Below, one piece after another: positions 23,624-31,450 of a stretch of DNA of 64,000 nt (the first letter of the stretch is position 1; each line of letters begins with the position of its first letter). The position numbers and the translations under genes were made by a program. Below the pieces are notes generated by a model. It made no database searches, was not told the DNA's origin, and saw nothing but the letters and a program-made list of their open reading frames with translations. Source of the DNA: Chloroflexota bacterium (lineage in GTDB: Bacteria; Chloroflexota; Dehalococcoidia; Lucifugimonadales; QGNO01); assembly GCA_003228195.2 (NCBI GenBank), contig QGNO01000005.1, positions 1-64,000 on the forward strand, given 5' to 3'.

Positions 23624-24354
23624 GGCATTATTATAGACTTAGCCCACCGCTGAGCGGCCTCAACTTTCGCTCTTTGGATAGCCTCGGCGGGGTTCACTCC
23701 CTTAGGACAAGCAACGGAACACTCACCTACAAAAGTACAATCCCAAAGAGCGTCAGGACCAGACAACACAGAGTATCTTGCCCCGCTACCCTGATCCCTA
23801 GAATCCAAGTTATACCTTTGAGCCAAGGCCATTGCCGCTGGGCCGACAAAATTAGGCTCCATGTCATAAACAGGGCATGCAGAGTAACAAAGCATGCAAT
23901 TAATACAAGCAGAGTTGTCAGCATATTTAGCCATTTCAGCTGGACTTTGTAAATATTCCCCTTCGTCCAAAGGCGCCTCCTCCTTCCTAATTAGCCAAGG
24001 AGATACCGAAGGCAGTTTTTTTTGCATGAAGTCATCAATATCCACAACGAGGTCTCTAATAACTGGAAAGTTGTTTAAAGGGGCAACTGAAATTTCATCC
24101 GAGTATTCATTAAGATTGTCCTGACATGTGAGTCGAGGTTGCTCATCCACTGTCATACCACAGCTCCCGCATATACCCATACGACAAGACCACCGGAAAG
24201 CCAACGTGGAATCTATCTCGTCTCTTATATAGTTCAGAGCATCTAAAACCATCATGCCATCCATAACCGGAACCTCATAGGACTGGGTGTAAATCCCTTC
24301 CTGAAGTTCGAAGTTTTGTCGCTCCACATTGACCTTGATTCGCCGCTCAAGCAT
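23608..24354 (-). CDS. frdB: Fumarate reductase/succinate dehydrogenase iron-sulfur subunit
   Basis: FrdB passes electrons between the flavin subunit and quinone. The 248-residue protein has the [2Fe-2S] ligands in FRWSCRMGICGSCGM with a later Cys in PRLTCQD, the [4Fe-4S] ligands in CINCMLCYSACPVY, and the [3Fe-4S] ligands in CTFVGECSVACPKGVNP. This last form is nearest to E. coli FrdB (CTFVGYCSEVCPK). AGGAG six bases before the ATG supports the start. It lies 18 bases after frdA and overlaps frdC. Confidence 0.96.
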   Translation of the reverse strand: MLERRIKVNVERQNFELQEGIYTQSYEVPVMDGMMVLDALNYIRDEIDSTLAFRWSCRMGICGSCGMTVDEQPRLTCQDNLNEYSDEISVAPLNNFPVIRDLVVDIDDFMQKKLPSVSPWLIRKEEAPLDEGEYLQSPAEMAKYADNSACINCMLCYSACPVYDMEPNFVGPAAMALAQRYNLDSRDQGSGARYSVLSGPDALWDCTFVGECSVACPKGVNPAEAIQRAKVEAAQRWAKSIIMPWSQK

Positions 24355-24372
24355 CGCTAACTCCTGTGTTTT

Positions 24373-26091
24373 CTAGTACTTACGTTCCTCTGGCTGCCAT
24401 TTCGTTATAGTTACTGGGCTCTTTTTTATTTTTAGGCCTTTCGGCGTCATGTTAGCCTGCTGATGAATTAGCCATTTTTCATCATCTCGCTCTGGAAAAT
24501 CTCTTCTAACATGAGCTCCCCTGGACTCCTGTCTATTGTGCGCTGATTGAACTATGGTATCCGCAACGTCCAGCATGAAATCTAATTCAAGTGCCCCCAC
24601 CAATTCAAGATTATACGTCCTCGTAGAATCTTTTATCTGAAGCCTCTGGGCTCTTTCGCGTAGTTCAGCCAACTTCTCGATGCTGCCATTTAATCCTTTC
24701 GCAGTACGAAAGACCCCAGCCCCTTCTTCCATAGTTGCCTGTAGTTCTTTCCGTATTACAGATACCTTTTCGCCCCGATTTCGTTCAGTAAGGAACCGGG
24801 TTCTTATTTTTGTTTCATCTCTTTCAGCAAATGTGGACAAATCTTTATCACTGCCTGCCGTTTCAAAAATGTACCCAGCTGCAGCACTGCCAGCTCTTGC
24901 ACCAAAAACCAGACATTCAGTGAGAGAGTTCGATCCCAGTCGATTTGCCCCATTTATTGTCACGCAAGCGTTTTCACCAGCGGAATACAAGCCTTTCAAT
25001 GGCGTACGACCATCATTATCAGTATGAACACCACCCATCATATAGTGTAAGACAGGCCGTACTGGAATGGGCTCAATAACAGGGTCTATACCCATATAAG
25101 TTCTCGTGAGTTCTAGAATGAAAGGCAATCTGCTTTTGAGATGTTTCTCCCCCAAATGCCGTAAGTCGAGATGTACGAATCCATCCTTACTTTCCCCATA
25201 ACCTAATCCCTGCTCCAATTCAGTTATTATGGCCCTTGAAATAATGTCACGGGGACCCATCTCCATCTTATTTGGAATGTATTTCTCCAAAAATCTTTCC
25301 CCTTTAGCATTAATCAAATAACCACCTTCGCCTCGGGCAGCCTCTGTAATAAGAATCCCTGTGTTTGGTAGGCCCGTAGGATGAAACTGGACGAACTCCA
25401 TATCTTTAAGTGGCGCCCCTGCACGGTACGCCAGAGCCATCCCATCCCCAGTACATATCGAGCCATTTGTGGTAAACGCGAAAACTCTCCCACCACCACC
25501 AGCTGCAAGCATTACAGCTTTGGCCTTTATCGCATGAAATGAACCAGTGCTGATATCCAAGCCTACAATTCCATGCACTTCTTTATCATCAGCAATGATC
25601 GACGTCACAAACCATTCATCGTAACGAGTAATTGTCGTGTATTTAAGTGACGTCTGAAACAGTGTATGAAGCATGTGAAAACCTGTTTTATCTGAGGCAA
25701 ACACGGTTCTCTTAACACTCATGCCTCCAAATGCACGGACAGACACATGCCCGTCTTCATCTCTGTTCCAAGGGCAACCCCAATGCTCCATCTGGATAAT
25801 CTCAGAGGGAGCGCTATTAACCAGAATTTCCACCGCATCTTGATCAGCAAGAAAATCAGCACCTCTTATAGTATCCATCGCATGCAAATCAAACGTATCA
25901 TAATCCCTCAAAACAGCAGCCGCACCACCTTCGGCGGAAACACTGTGGCTTCGAACAGGGTAAACTTTTGAAACTATGGCAATGTCGAGGCTTTTGCCAG
26001 CCTTTTCTGCAGTTCTCGCAGCTTCTATAGCTGCTCTCAATCCAGCCAATCCACCACCAATAATTACCAAGTCATGCTGTAAAGTGGTCAT
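24373..26091 (-). CDS. frdA: Fumarate reductase flavoprotein subunit
   Basis: FrdA carries covalent FAD and interconverts fumarate and succinate. The 572-residue protein has the dinucleotide motif VIIGGGLAGLRAA, the flavinylated His49 in YPVRSHSVSAEGG, the capping domain, HPTGLPNTGILITEAARGEGG, and MGPRD...REVEPI-like RPVLHYMMGGV. At the position that separates E. coli FrdA (Glu) from SdhA (Gln) it has Glu54 (SAEGG), as in fumarate reductases. Its overall wording (CPWNRDEDGHVSVRAFGGM, FHMLHTLFQTSL) also follows FrdA. The direction of use in the cell cannot be told from sequence alone. It heads the operon. Confidence 0.94.
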   Translation of the reverse strand: MTTLQHDLVIIGGGLAGLRAAIEAARTAEKAGKSLDIAIVSKVYPVRSHSVSAEGGAAAVLRDYDTFDLHAMDTIRGADFLADQDAVEILVNSAPSEIIQMEHWGCPWNRDEDGHVSVRAFGGMSVKRTVFASDKTGFHMLHTLFQTSLKYTTITRYDEWFVTSIIADDKEVHGIVGLDISTGSFHAIKAKAVMLAAGGGGRVFAFTTNGSICTGDGMALAYRAGAPLKDMEFVQFHPTGLPNTGILITEAARGEGGYLINAKGERFLEKYIPNKMEMGPRDIISRAIITELEQGLGYGESKDGFVHLDLRHLGEKHLKSRLPFILELTRTYMGIDPVIEPIPVRPVLHYMMGGVHTDNDGRTPLKGLYSAGENACVTINGANRLGSNSLTECLVFGARAGSAAAGYIFETAGSDKDLSTFAERDETKIRTRFLTERNRGEKVSVIRKELQATMEEGAGVFRTAKGLNGSIEKLAELRERAQRLQIKDSTRTYNLELVGALELDFMLDVADTIVQSAHNRQESRGAHVRRDFPERDDEKWLIHQQANMTPKGLKIKKSPVTITKWQPEERKY

Positions 26092-26227
26092 ATAATTAGA
26101 TCCAAATCGTTATCGGGATTGATATACATAAAGGTAACTCTAAACGTCATCGTGCGCGCAATTCTACACGATAACTGCAGTAATTACAGCATGCCTGTTA
26201 CAAACGCCAGAGGCACCATCGAAGCCA

Positions 26228-27715
26228 CTAGTAAGGCAGTCTGTTAGAAATTTCACTAATCAAATTACTCACGGGAACTCTAACCTGATCCATACTGTCT
26301 CTATTTCTTATTGTTACAGCGTCATCTTCCTCAACTGTCTGAAAGTCGATTGTCACACACAATGGGGTGCCAATTTCATCTTGACGTCTGTATCTCCTAC
26401 CTATGCTTTGGGCATCGTCATATTGGACTACAAACCGTTTTTGTAACATCCCCAACAGTTCCATTGATTTTGGTGCAAGCTTTTCATTTCTAGACAGTGG
26501 CAATACTGCCACTTTAACGGGTGCTATTGATGGATCCAGCTTAAGGACAACTCTTTTATCCTTCTTGCCATCTGCCGAAATACTCTCTTCCTCTCGATAA
26601 GCATCAAACAAAATTGCTAACAAGGTTCTGTCAATGCCTGATGAAGGCTCAATAACAAACGGGGTTATTTGTTTTTTGGTCTCTTCATCAAAATACGTTA
26701 AGTCATTTCCACTAGCCCACGAATGCGCCTTTAGGTCATAATCAGTCCTATTAGATATGCCTTGGATTTCCCCCCAACCCCATGGAAACTTGTATTCTAT
26801 GTCGTAGGTTGCCTTCGCATAATGAGCTAATTCGCTCTTATCGTGCTGGCGAATATGCAGATTGTCTTTACTAATCCCAAGACTTAGGAACCAATTCAAA
26901 CAGTCTTGGGTCCATCGCTCTTGCCACTCCTCATCTGATCCCGGCTTAACAAAATACTCTATCTCCATTTGTTCGAACTCTCTTGTTCGAAATATAAAAT
27001 TGCCTACTGTGATTTCATTTCTGAACGCCTTGCCAATTTGAGCAATGCCAAAAGGCAATTTTCGACGAGTTGAATTCAACACGTTTTGGAAATTCACAAA
27101 GATTCCCTGGGCGGTCTCTGGCCTTAAGTATGTTTGTGAGGCTTCATCCTCGACGGGGCCGAGAAAAGTCTTGAGCATCAGGTTGAACATCCGAGGCTTT
27201 GTAAGAGTTGCGGTAGCATCGCAGGCAGGGCAGGAAATTTTTGTTTCATCATCAATATCACTAATAATCACCGGACCAGAATCCATTTCGAGTCCTTTGC
27301 TGTTGTTCTTGGCGGTTACATGAAACGAATTCAATGCTTCCTCAGCGGATGTCGCAATTAACCCAATTCCTCTCTTTTTACCTTCCGCCGTGCGAACAAA
27401 AACACACCAAAGATGATCCGCTCTAAAACGCTGCCTACATGATCTGCAATCAACCAGAAGATCAGCAAATCCTGCCGAAGTGTGACCTGATGCATCCCAG
27501 ACCTGTGGTGACATAAGAATTGCACTATCCAGGCCAACAATATCTTGGCGCCCATGAACAAATGCTTTCCACCAGGAATCTTTGATGTTCCTGCGCATTT
27601 CGACTCCTAGGGGCCCATAATCATAGGTCGATGCAAGGCCACCATAAATTTCGCTCGATTGAAAAATAAAGCCTCTGCGCTTTGCTAGAGAAACTATGGT
27701 GCTTAACTCATTCAT
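26228..27715 (-). CDS. glyS: Glycyl-tRNA synthetase, alpha2 type
   Basis: This 495-residue class II synthetase attaches glycine to tRNA-Gly. It begins ELSTIVSLAKRRGFIFQSSEIYGG and has YDYGPLGVEMRRNIKDSWW, a zinc-type CRSCRQRF...CPACDAT insertion, motif 2 region RPETAQGIFVNFQNV and FRNEI, and motif 3 GIDRTLLAILFDAY. The anticodon-binding domain follows from about residue 390 (KVAVLPLSRNEKLAP). It is of the single-chain homodimer kind, not the alpha/beta tetramer. No T-box was seen in the 260 bases upstream. The ATG at 27715 has only a weak ribosome site. Confidence 0.96.
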   Translation of the reverse strand: MNELSTIVSLAKRRGFIFQSSEIYGGLASTYDYGPLGVEMRRNIKDSWWKAFVHGRQDIVGLDSAILMSPQVWDASGHTSAGFADLLVDCRSCRQRFRADHLWCVFVRTAEGKKRGIGLIATSAEEALNSFHVTAKNNSKGLEMDSGPVIISDIDDETKISCPACDATATLTKPRMFNLMLKTFLGPVEDEASQTYLRPETAQGIFVNFQNVLNSTRRKLPFGIAQIGKAFRNEITVGNFIFRTREFEQMEIEYFVKPGSDEEWQERWTQDCLNWFLSLGISKDNLHIRQHDKSELAHYAKATYDIEYKFPWGWGEIQGISNRTDYDLKAHSWASGNDLTYFDEETKKQITPFVIEPSSGIDRTLLAILFDAYREEESISADGKKDKRVVLKLDPSIAPVKVAVLPLSRNEKLAPKSMELLGMLQKRFVVQYDDAQSIGRRYRRQDEIGTPLCVTIDFQTVEEDDAVTIRNRDSMDQVRVPVSNLISEISNRLPY

Positions 27716-27918
27716 CCGTTACAAAACTCCAAACACTAAAAAGATTTAGGCGATATTCAGTACTCTAACCGTTAATAGGCTACTGGGTATTTAGAAATAC
27801 GTAAAGGGCGTTGGGCATGCATAGGTCCAACTGCTAAAGTAGTCACTGAAACACACCTCTCCCGTAATCGAAATAACTCTGCAAACGGCAGATTAGCTCA
27901 GCAATTCAATCACTTTAA

Positions 27919-27947
27919 TTGACAGCAAACAGAGCAATTAATAGGAT
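27919..27947 (+). promoter_or_regulatory. Promoter of the sulfurtransferase operon
   Basis: TTGACA, 17 bases, TAGGAT; the -35 box is perfect and the -10 box is the same as at tRNA-Pro. The leader to the GTG start is about 23 bases and carries TAGGAG. Confidence 0.75.
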
Positions 27948-27976
27948 GGATTGCACTCTGCTTTTAGGAGACCCAT

Positions 27977-28834
27977 GTGACTTCCAGACCCTACATACGA
28001 CCTGAATTACTTGTGGAATCAGAATGGCTTATTGAACACCTGACTGACGAAGACTTACTAATTGTAGATTGTGATCTTCCGGATGCCTATAACAGAGCTC
28101 ATATTCCTGGCTCTGTTAACTTGGGGGGTAACCACCATCTGAAAGAAGAGGAGAACGTGCATGTGATGAGTAAGAACACAGCGGAGTCTCTTTTCAGCAC
28201 TATGGGGCTAGGGAAAGACACAAAAGTAGTCGCATACAGCGGCAGATTTTCTGTCTATGCTGCGCGACTGTGGTGGGTGTTGTCATATTTTGGACACCAC
28301 AACGCCTCTATCTTAAATGGGGGTTGGACAGCATGGCTAAATGATAGAAGACCGATCACAGACACACCAACTACTAAAAGCAAATCCCTTCTTCAAGCAA
28401 CATCAAATAACACTTCTTTCGAGCCTTTCGAACCGGTCATTAACCACGATTTAATAGCCTCATCGGATCAGTTGTTAGAAGCACAATTGAAACCGGGAAC
28501 ACTGATTTGGGATGTCCGATCGTCGGAGGAATTCAACGGGGGCAACAGTAGAGGCAACAAAAATGAAGGACATGTCCCTGGGGCATTTAACCTAGAATGG
28601 AGCGGTCTAATGGACATAGAGTCAGGAAAGTTCAAGACTAGTGACGCCATCTACGACCTGCTCCTAAAGAATGAGATAAATCGAGGCAGGCCAATCATCA
28701 CTTACTGCCAGGCAGGTGTTCGTGCAGCACACGCCATGTTCACGTTAACTCTCATGGGATACGGTTCAGTGAAGAACTATGACGCATCTTTTGCCGAGTG
28801 GGGCAATGTAGATGGCTTTCCAATTGAAAAGTGA
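27977..28834 (+). CDS. sseA: Two-domain sulfurtransferase (rhodanese/SseA type)
   Basis: A 285-residue thiosulfate or 3-mercaptopyruvate sulfurtransferase with two rhodanese domains. The active Cys is in the second domain, in ITYCQAGVRAAHAMF (CxxGxR loop, near residue 245); the first domain has Ser in the matching loop (AYSGRFSVYAARLWW), as is normal for these proteins. RAHIPGSVNLGG and EGHVPGAFNLEWSG are the second family motif in each half. The start is GTG 27977, six bases after AGGAG; the ATG two bases before is out of frame. It leads an operon with a metallo-hydrolase, a small barrel protein and an amidohydrolase. Confidence 0.93.
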   Translation: MTSRPYIRPELLVESEWLIEHLTDEDLLIVDCDLPDAYNRAHIPGSVNLGGNHHLKEEENVHVMSKNTAESLFSTMGLGKDTKVVAYSGRFSVYAARLWWVLSYFGHHNASILNGGWTAWLNDRRPITDTPTTKSKSLLQATSNNTSFEPFEPVINHDLIASSDQLLEAQLKPGTLIWDVRSSEEFNGGNSRGNKNEGHVPGAFNLEWSGLMDIESGKFKTSDAIYDLLLKNEINRGRPIITYCQAGVRAAHAMFTLTLMGYGSVKNYDASFAEWGNVDGFPIEK

Positions 28835-28835
28835 T

Positions 28836-29474
28836 ATGACCTCCTTCAACACTTCATTGATATTGAGTACGATGGTAGTAGGGCCACTGGCAACAAACAC
28901 TTACATTGTGGGTTCACAATCCTCAGGGCAGTGTCTGCTAATCGACCCGGGTGCAGAGGCAAACACAATTATTGCCAAAGTAAACGAACTCAACCTGAAT
29001 GTAACCTACATCATAAATACCCACGGCCATGGTGATCACAATGGTGCGGTAAGAACTATCAAAAACCTTACAGGAGCCGAGTACGGAATCAACGATAAAG
29101 ATATACAAGTGCTAGGAACTAGTGCATTATGGGCGCCTAGCATCTTTCCTGAATACGAGCGGCCACCCAACCCGGATTTCTACATTAGGGACGCAGTCCC
29201 TATAGAATTCACCGGTGTTAGGCTAGAGGTTTTAGAAACACCAGGGCACACGCCTGGATCCGTATGTTTCTACGCACAAGGGCTCCTGTTCACAGGTGAC
29301 ACGTTGTTCAAAAATTCTATAGGTCGATACGATATTGATGGAGGTAATAGAGAACAGCTCATTGACAGCATCCGTTCCAAGCTTTTTACACTGCCGCCAG
29401 AAACTGTAATTATGCCCGGCCACGGGCCCCAATCGACAATAGAAACGGAAATAAACCACAACCCATTCTTGTAA
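28836..29474 (+). CDS. Metallo-beta-lactamase fold hydrolase (glyoxalase II-like)
   Basis: A zinc hydrolase of about 212 residues. The metal site is THGHGDHNGAV, then a His in ETPGHTPGSVCF, the bridging Asp in LLFTGDTLF and the final His in VIMPGHGP. The wording fits the small YcbL/glyoxalase II-like group, which cleave thioesters or related substrates. I use the ATG at 28836, one base after the rhodanese stop; the track's start at 28812 would overlap that gene by 23 bases and is the alternative. A rhodanese and such a hydrolase together recall persulfide metabolism (ETHE1-type), but that link is inference. Confidence 0.9.
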   Translation: MTSFNTSLILSTMVVGPLATNTYIVGSQSSGQCLLIDPGAEANTIIAKVNELNLNVTYIINTHGHGDHNGAVRTIKNLTGAEYGINDKDIQVLGTSALWAPSIFPEYERPPNPDFYIRDAVPIEFTGVRLEVLETPGHTPGSVCFYAQGLLFTGDTLFKNSIGRYDIDGGNREQLIDSIRSKLFTLPPETVIMPGHGPQSTIETEINHNPFL

Positions 29475-29543
29475 CCGAGTTGAAGTATCAATGAATTACT
29501 GTGCAAACAAACTTCAAACAAACGTTTAGAGCTGGAGGTAAAG

Positions 29544-29900
29544 ATGCCTATAAACACAAAGTTCCTACTTTTAACAAGGATGGATGTCGCGCTCGATAAA
29601 GAAGTGATCTTCAATCAGGTATACGATGAGGAACACGTTCCGGAACTGCTAAAAGTCCCTGGAGTCCTATCCGCAGTTCGATTCAAAAGACAACCAAAAG
29701 TCGAAATTGCCATTAATGGTGAATTGCAGATGTACGAATATGCAGACGAGCCGGCCTATGCAGCTATTTATGAAATAGATAATCCAAATGTTCTGATGAG
29801 CGAAGAGTGGGCTAATGCAGTAGAAATCGGGCGTTGGCCCAAGGAAGTCAGACCATTCACTAAGAATAGACGACAAGTGTTATACGGACCTATCCAGTAG
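29544..29900 (+). CDS. Small protein, probably of the dimeric alpha-beta barrel type
   Basis: A 118-residue protein of no named function. It has KFLLLTRMDVALDKEVIFNQVYDEEHVPELLKVPGVLSAVRF, a pattern of strand, helix, HVPxLLxVPGV and strand that is common in EthD-like and related ferredoxin-fold (Dabb) proteins, and AYAAIYEIDNPNVLMSEEW in the second half. GGAGG seven bases before the ATG gives a firm start. Proteins like this can be small monooxygenases or degradation accessories. It is between a metallo-hydrolase and an amidohydrolase in one operon. Confidence 0.8.
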   Translation: MPINTKFLLLTRMDVALDKEVIFNQVYDEEHVPELLKVPGVLSAVRFKRQPKVEIAINGELQMYEYADEPAYAAIYEIDNPNVLMSEEWANAVEIGRWPKEVRPFTKNRRQVLYGPIQ

Positions 29901-29911
29901 GGGAGGTGTCA

Positions 29912-31342
29912 ATGTCAGATCTCTTTATTTCTGGGGGATATGTCGTAACTATGGATTCACAACGCCGAGTGATTGAAGACGGCGCTGTGGCTGTGAAAGG
30001 GAAATTTATCGAGGAAGTTGGTCCACGCACGGAAATCGAGGCTAGGCATAAGGATAAGCAATTAATAAATGCGAAAGGCAAAGTGGTTCTTCCAGGCCTT
30101 ATAGATGGCCATGGCCATGCTGGCCACAGCCTAGTCAAAACCTTAGGGGCTGGTCGCACTGGTGCATGGGCTGAAACAGTAGACAAGATATACGCCGAAA
30201 GTACAGATGCGCAATTTTGGTATGCCGATGCACTTCTTACATCATTGGAACGCATAAAATTCGGGGTGACGACCGGCGTATCTTTCTTCGGTGGCGGGAC
30301 CATGGTAGTTAGGTCAGATGAACCCTTGTACGGAGATAGTCATTGTCGGGCTATAAAAGAAATGGGAATCAGGGAGTTTCTGGCAGTCGGCCCAAGTAAT
30401 CCTCCTTATCCCAGGAAGTACGTAAGCTGGGAAAATGACGCTTCCACGGAAAAACTTGTCGAATTCGACGATTATGTAAAAACATCGGAGAGCTTGATAA
30501 ATAAATGGCATGGTCAATCGGATGGGAAAATAAATCTTATGGTCATGTTGCCGGTGCACAATCCAGAAAATAGCATGCAAGATTTGGATGCATTGAAATA
30601 TCAGGCAAGCACAATGAGAGGGCTTTCTAAAAAGCACAATATTATATTCGCCCAAGATGGCCACTCCAGGGGAACTGTCAAATTTGCACACGAAGAATTG
30701 GAACTACTAGGCCCAGACGTACTACTTTCACACTCTACCGGCCTTACTGATGAAGAGATATTAATTTGCAAAGAAACCGATACAAAAATAGTGCACAATC
30801 CAAGCGCCGTAGCGGCAATAATGGCAAGATGCCCAGTTCCAGAGTTAATCGACGCCGGCGTAACCGTAATATTAGGATCCGATGGAAATGCACCTGATCG
30901 TAGCTTCGATATGTTCAGACATATGGCCCAGTGCATGCATTATCAAAGGACGCACTTCCATGACCCAAGCTACATGCCTAATGGCAAAATCTTAGAAATG
31001 GTTACAATCGATTCTGCAAAGGCGTTGGGAATTCAGGAAAAAATAGGATCCCTAGAGATAAACAAAAGTGCGGATATCATATTGATTGATATGGAAAAGC
31101 CGCATTTATATCCACCCAACATGCCACTATTTCGCATTACCAACTTTGCGAGTGGACATGATGTGCATACAGTTATAGTAGACGGAGCCATTATTATGGA
31201 GGACCGAGTAACAAAGCTAGTAAACGAAAAAGATGTTCTGTGTTTAGCTCGTAACGCTACCGACACAATGCTAGATCGAGCAAATGTAAGGGATCTCTTA
31301 ACCATACCGGAAGGATTCTGGGGCAAGAGCAAGTTTCCCTAG
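29912..31342 (+). CDS. Amidohydrolase (TrzA/AtzA, cytosine-deaminase-like superfamily)
   Basis: A 476-residue metal-dependent hydrolase. It has the composite N- and C-terminal beta domain (LFISGGYVVTMDSQRRVIEDGAVAV; SADIILIDMEKPH) and a TIM barrel with the metal ligands HGHAGH, the His of FAQDGHSRG, the His of LLSHSTGLTDEE and the Asp of VILGSDGNAPDRS. Relatives deaminate or dechlorinate heterocycles or hydrolyse amides. The real start is ATG 29912, six bases after GGGGAGG; the track's GTG 29906 lies within that ribosome site. It is last in the plus-strand operon. Substrate unknown. Confidence 0.92.
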   Translation: MSDLFISGGYVVTMDSQRRVIEDGAVAVKGKFIEEVGPRTEIEARHKDKQLINAKGKVVLPGLIDGHGHAGHSLVKTLGAGRTGAWAETVDKIYAESTDAQFWYADALLTSLERIKFGVTTGVSFFGGGTMVVRSDEPLYGDSHCRAIKEMGIREFLAVGPSNPPYPRKYVSWENDASTEKLVEFDDYVKTSESLINKWHGQSDGKINLMVMLPVHNPENSMQDLDALKYQASTMRGLSKKHNIIFAQDGHSRGTVKFAHEELELLGPDVLLSHSTGLTDEEILICKETDTKIVHNPSAVAAIMARCPVPELIDAGVTVILGSDGNAPDRSFDMFRHMAQCMHYQRTHFHDPSYMPNGKILEMVTIDSAKALGIQEKIGSLEINKSADIILIDMEKPHLYPPNMPLFRITNFASGHDVHTVIVDGAIIMEDRVTKLVNEKDVLCLARNATDTMLDRANVRDLLTIPEGFWGKSKFP

Positions 31343-31363
31343 GCAAAAAATCAGGTTTTTATA

Positions 31364-31440
31364 AGCTAATGCTCTATCTAGACAATCGCTTACTTATTAA
31401 AACAACCAAATCTTACTTCAGCAGGTAGAGCACATTAGCT
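31364..31440. repeat. Imperfect inverted repeat between convergent genes
   Basis: AGCTAATGCTCTATCT at 31364-31379 and AGGTAGAGCACATTAGCT at 31423-31440 are near-perfect reverse complements, apart from a two-base insertion and one mismatch. They fill the gap between the convergent amidohydrolase and pyrophosphatase genes and could fold into a long stem in either transcript. There is no T run, so a classic terminator is not supported. Confidence 0.5.
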
Positions 31441-31450
31441 CACACATCTC

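Noticed and set aside
27716-27976. T-box or glycine riboswitch upstream of glyS
   Set aside because: A GGGAGAG element occurs, but neither the T-box sequence nor the rest of the glycine aptamer core is present.
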